The notes under the pieces: generated by a model
Told to the model about the DNA's origin: nothing
The model's database searches: none
Seen by the model: the letters and a program-made list of their open reading frames with translations, nothing else
DNA from: CAIURC01 sp043777315
Lineage (GTDB): Bacteria > Verrucomicrobiota > Verrucomicrobiia > Chthoniobacterales > Chthoniobacteraceae
Direction: 5' to 3'
DNA: 23,860 nucleotides
NCBI GenBank assembly: GCA_043777315.1
Contig: JAYVPW010000098.1
Span: forward strand, 1-23,860
Program-made: the position numbers and the translations under genes
Part shown: piece after piece, positions 21,821 through 23,860 of the stretch
Position numbering within the stretch: the stretch's first letter is position 1
How the letters are laid out: each line of letters opens with the position of its first letter

Positions 21821-23089
21821 ATGGAACACGACTACCGCCTCACCACCCTGCCGAACGGCGCCCGCATCGCCTCCGTCTGCATGCCGCACATGAAAAGCGT
21901 CAGCGTCGGCTTCTGGGCCGCCATCGGCGGGCGGCACGAGACCCCGGCCCAGAGCGGCATCGCCCACTTCCTCGAGCACCTCCTTTTCAAAGGCACCAAA
22001 CGCCGCAACGCCCGCCAGCTCAGCGAAGCCGTCGAAGGCGTCGGCGGCTACCTGAACGCCTTCACCACCGAAGACCACACCTGCTTCTACGCCAAAGCCG
22101 CCGCCCAGCACCTCCCGAAGCTCTGCGACGTCCTCGGCGACATGTATCTCCACAGCGAGCTCGCCCCCGCCGAGATCGACCGCGAGCGCGACGTCGTCCG
22201 CGAGGAGATCATGATGTATCGCGACCACCCCGCGCAGCACGCGCAGGAGCTCCTCACCGAGACCATGTGGCCCGGCCACGCCCTCGGCCGCCCCCTCACC
22301 GGCACCGTCGAGACCGTCAATTCCTTCATGCGCCCCGAGCTCCGCGCCTTTCTCAGCCAGCACTACAACGGCCGCACCACCATCGTCACCGTCGCCGGGA
22401 AAATCGAGCACGACCAAGCCGTCGCCCTCCTAAAACCCAACCTCGCCAAACTCCCCGCCGGTCGCCGCCCCCGCTTCGCCCGCGCCCGGATCAAACACGG
22501 CGAAGCCCGCGTCTCCCTCTTCAAACAGGAAACCGAGCAGACCCACCTCGCCATGGGCTTCCACGCCATCGGCCGGCAGGACGAACGCCGCTTCGCCCTC
22601 AAGCTCCTCAGCGTCATTTTGGGCGAAAACATGAGCTCCCGGCTCTTCCAAAAACTCCGCGAGCAACACGGCTACTGCTACAACGTCTCCAGCAGCATGG
22701 TCACCCTCGAAGACACCGGCGCCGTCCAGATTTGCGCCGGCCTCGACCACGAAAACCTCAAAAAAGCGCTCCGCATGATCCTCCGCGAGCTCAAAGCCAT
22801 CTGCCACCGCCCCCCCTCCAAAGCCGAGCTCCAGCAAGCCAAAGATTACACCATCGGCCAGACCCTCATGGGCCTCGAGAGCACCACGAACCAGATGATG
22901 TGGATGGGCGAGGGCATCCTCGGCTACGGCAAAGTCCTCAACCCCGAGGAAATGGAAATCCGCCTCAACGCCGTCACCGCCGAAGACGTGCAAGCCATCG
23001 CCTGCCACTGCCTCCACCACGGCCGCCTCGGCATCGCCGTCGTCGGCCCCATGCACGACACGGAAAAGCTCCGCGGCTGGCTGAGTTGA
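21821..23089 (+). CDS. M16-family zinc metallopeptidase
   Basis: This is a processing-protease-like peptidase of family M16 (PqqL/mitochondrial processing peptidase type). The 422-aa product has the inverted zinc motif HFLEH (49-53) in SGIAHFLEHLLFKGTKRR and the third ligand Glu in RDVVREEIMMYRDHP (about E128/E129). The C-terminal substrate-binding R/Y motif is SSRLFQKLREQHGYCYNVSSS. Both halves of the M16 fold are present, so this is a complete single-chain active subunit of about 45 kDa. There is no evident signal peptide, which suggests a cytoplasmic location. It lies 36 nt after ispD in the same direction; hairpins and repeats follow its stop. Confidence 0.95.
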   Translation: MEHDYRLTTLPNGARIASVCMPHMKSVSVGFWAAIGGRHETPAQSGIAHFLEHLLFKGTKRRNARQLSEAVEGVGGYLNAFTTEDHTCFYAKAAAQHLPKLCDVLGDMYLHSELAPAEIDRERDVVREEIMMYRDHPAQHAQELLTETMWPGHALGRPLTGTVETVNSFMRPELRAFLSQHYNGRTTIVTVAGKIEHDQAVALLKPNLAKLPAGRRPRFARARIKHGEARVSLFKQETEQTHLAMGFHAIGRQDERRFALKLLSVILGENMSSRLFQKLREQHGYCYNVSSSMVTLEDTGAVQICAGLDHENLKKALRMILRELKAICHRPPSKAELQQAKDYTIGQTLMGLESTTNQMMWMGEGILGYGKVLNPEEMEIRLNAVTAEDVQAIACHCLHHGRLGIAVVGPMHDTEKLRGWLS

Positions 23090-23100
23090 CGGCGCGCAGT

Positions 23101-23124
23101 AGCCCGGGGTCCCTGACCCCGGCT
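23101..23124. repeat. GC-rich hairpin downstream of the M16 peptidase gene
   Basis: AGCCCGGGGTC pairs with GACCCCGGCT around a 3-nt loop, with one unpaired base. It starts 11 nt after the stop codon at 23089. No T-run follows, so termination is possible but not typical. The 261-nt stretch 23090-23350 otherwise contains only repeat sequence. Confidence 0.7.
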
Positions 23125-23130
23125 GAACGA

Positions 23131-23160
23131 CTGTAGGGCGGGCGCTCCGCCTGCCCGGTC
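23131..23160. repeat. Dispersed 52-bp palindromic repeat, copy 4 (half element)
   Basis: CTGTAGGGCGGGCGCTCCGC and the following bases match the left half of the copies at 13880 and 20405, then similarity stops. The right arm is missing, so this copy is truncated. Confidence 0.75.
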
Positions 23161-23240
23161 CGCACCCCCGGCGCTTCCCTCCACACGAGCGGAACGAAGG
23201 GGCGCGTCTGCCAGCGCGGGCCGCGGGCCAGCCTTCCCCC

Positions 23241-23332
23241 GTCATCCCGAGCGGAGCTTCGGCTTCGCGGAGCGCAGTCGAGCCGAGTCTGCGCGACAGC
23301 CGAGCGGGCGGAGGCGGGGAGGCAACGACCTC
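23241..23332. repeat. Degenerate second copy of the urtB-urtC hairpin family
   Basis: GTCATCCCGAGCGGAGCT, then a GGCTTCGCGGAGCGCAGTCGA-like stretch and finally AACGACCTCTG, align with the left arm at 9101-9151 in the same order. The copy is expanded and diverged, and the matching right arm is absent. It ends about 20 nt before the IS630-type remnant, so the insertion or a deletion may have removed the rest. Confidence 0.6.
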
Positions 23333-23350
23333 TGATACCATCTACTTAAA

Positions 23351-23860
23351 TTAAACAGACACCTGAGTTTTCCGCGCAGCGTTTAGTTGAGCGAGGAACC
23401 AGTCGCGACCGATCAGGCGGAGAACGGATTCGGTGTCCTCCCAATAACGGCGCAAGGGAACTTTCATGCGCTCCCGCAGCTTGCCCACCGTCGCAAAGAC
23501 CTGGTTGCAGGTTTCATCCTTGACGATGTCCCACAGTTGCGCGCAGGGATTGAGTTCCGGACTGTAGGGCGGCAGGTCGAGGATGCGCACTTGCGGCGGC
23601 AGCCGCGGATCGCCATCGCGCAGGTGGAACCCGGCCTGGTCACGCACCAGCACATGGACCGCCCCGGGGTCGCTCGCCGCGAGGTTTTCCAGGGTAGCTT
23701 TGGTCCCACTCCAGACTCACGCCGGGCATGTGCGCGAAGTGCGCCTCGCCACTGACCGCGCCGAGCGCTCCGTAAAGATATTCCCACTCGTATTTGATCT
23801 GCCGGGTGACCACCGAGGAGGAGGAAGGGAATAGCGGGGGTCGGTGGGCGGGCGAGCAGG
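23351..23860 (-). pseudogene. IS630-type transposase, frameshifted and cut by the window edge
   Basis: The downstream part encodes VHVLVRDQAGFH, then VRILDLPPYSPELNPCAQLWDIVKDE, the second Asp and the Glu region of an IS630-family DDE domain, and ends at the TAA at 23351. The upstream part (from 23860) encodes RQIKYEWEYLYGALGAVSGEAHFAHMPG in a different frame. The two join if one base near 23693 is removed: the first frame reads to about 23694, and LENLAASDPGAVHV resumes at 23692. The N-terminal helix-turn-helix region and the far end of the element lie beyond the window. No A-rich slippery run is visible at the junction, so a disabling frameshift (or a sequencing error) is more likely than programmed frameshifting. 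Confidence 0.85.

Overview
This 23.9-kb, GC-rich window looks like chromosomal DNA of a Gram-negative, diderm bacterium, most probably of the Verrucomicrobiota/PVC group. That placement is an inference. It rests on the signal-peptide and outer-membrane proteins, an LptF/LptG permease, the style of the conserved hypotheticals, and many short palindromic repeats with tandemly repeated arms. No rRNA or tRNA gene was seen to settle it.

The left half (86-13696) is one long minus-strand nitrogen-acquisition cluster. In transcription order it holds: a sigma-54-type promoter (13680-13696), an outer-membrane beta-barrel protein, urtA, a terminator-like hairpin, urtB, urtC, urtD, a secreted Cys-rich protein, urtE, a small HupE-like His-rich membrane protein, ureA, ureB, an AP2-like-domain gene, ureC, a peptidoglycan-binding-domain gene, ureE, ureF and ureG. 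The likely logic is that urea crosses the outer membrane, is bound by UrtA, imported by UrtBCDE, and hydrolysed by UreABC, whose nickel centre is built by UreE/F/G. UreD/UreH is not in the window. Four genes here are not standard urease or urea-transport genes.

The right half (13935-23089) is mostly housekeeping: a DinG-type helicase, two Uma2-family nuclease-like genes, an LptF/LptG permease overlapping a conserved hypothetical, a tRNA-dihydrouridine synthase, an A-type iron-sulfur carrier, MscL, IspD and an M16 metallopeptidase. The right edge is a frameshifted, truncated IS630-type transposase.

The most unusual feature is the set of palindromic elements. At least five hairpin elements, four with arms built of 7-8-bp tandem units, lie in or next to the ure/urt genes. 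One of them, 171 bp with 31-bp perfect arms, sits in frame inside ureC and adds exactly 57 codons to a surface-loop position. A second family, of about 52 bp, recurs four times, mainly at gene ends.
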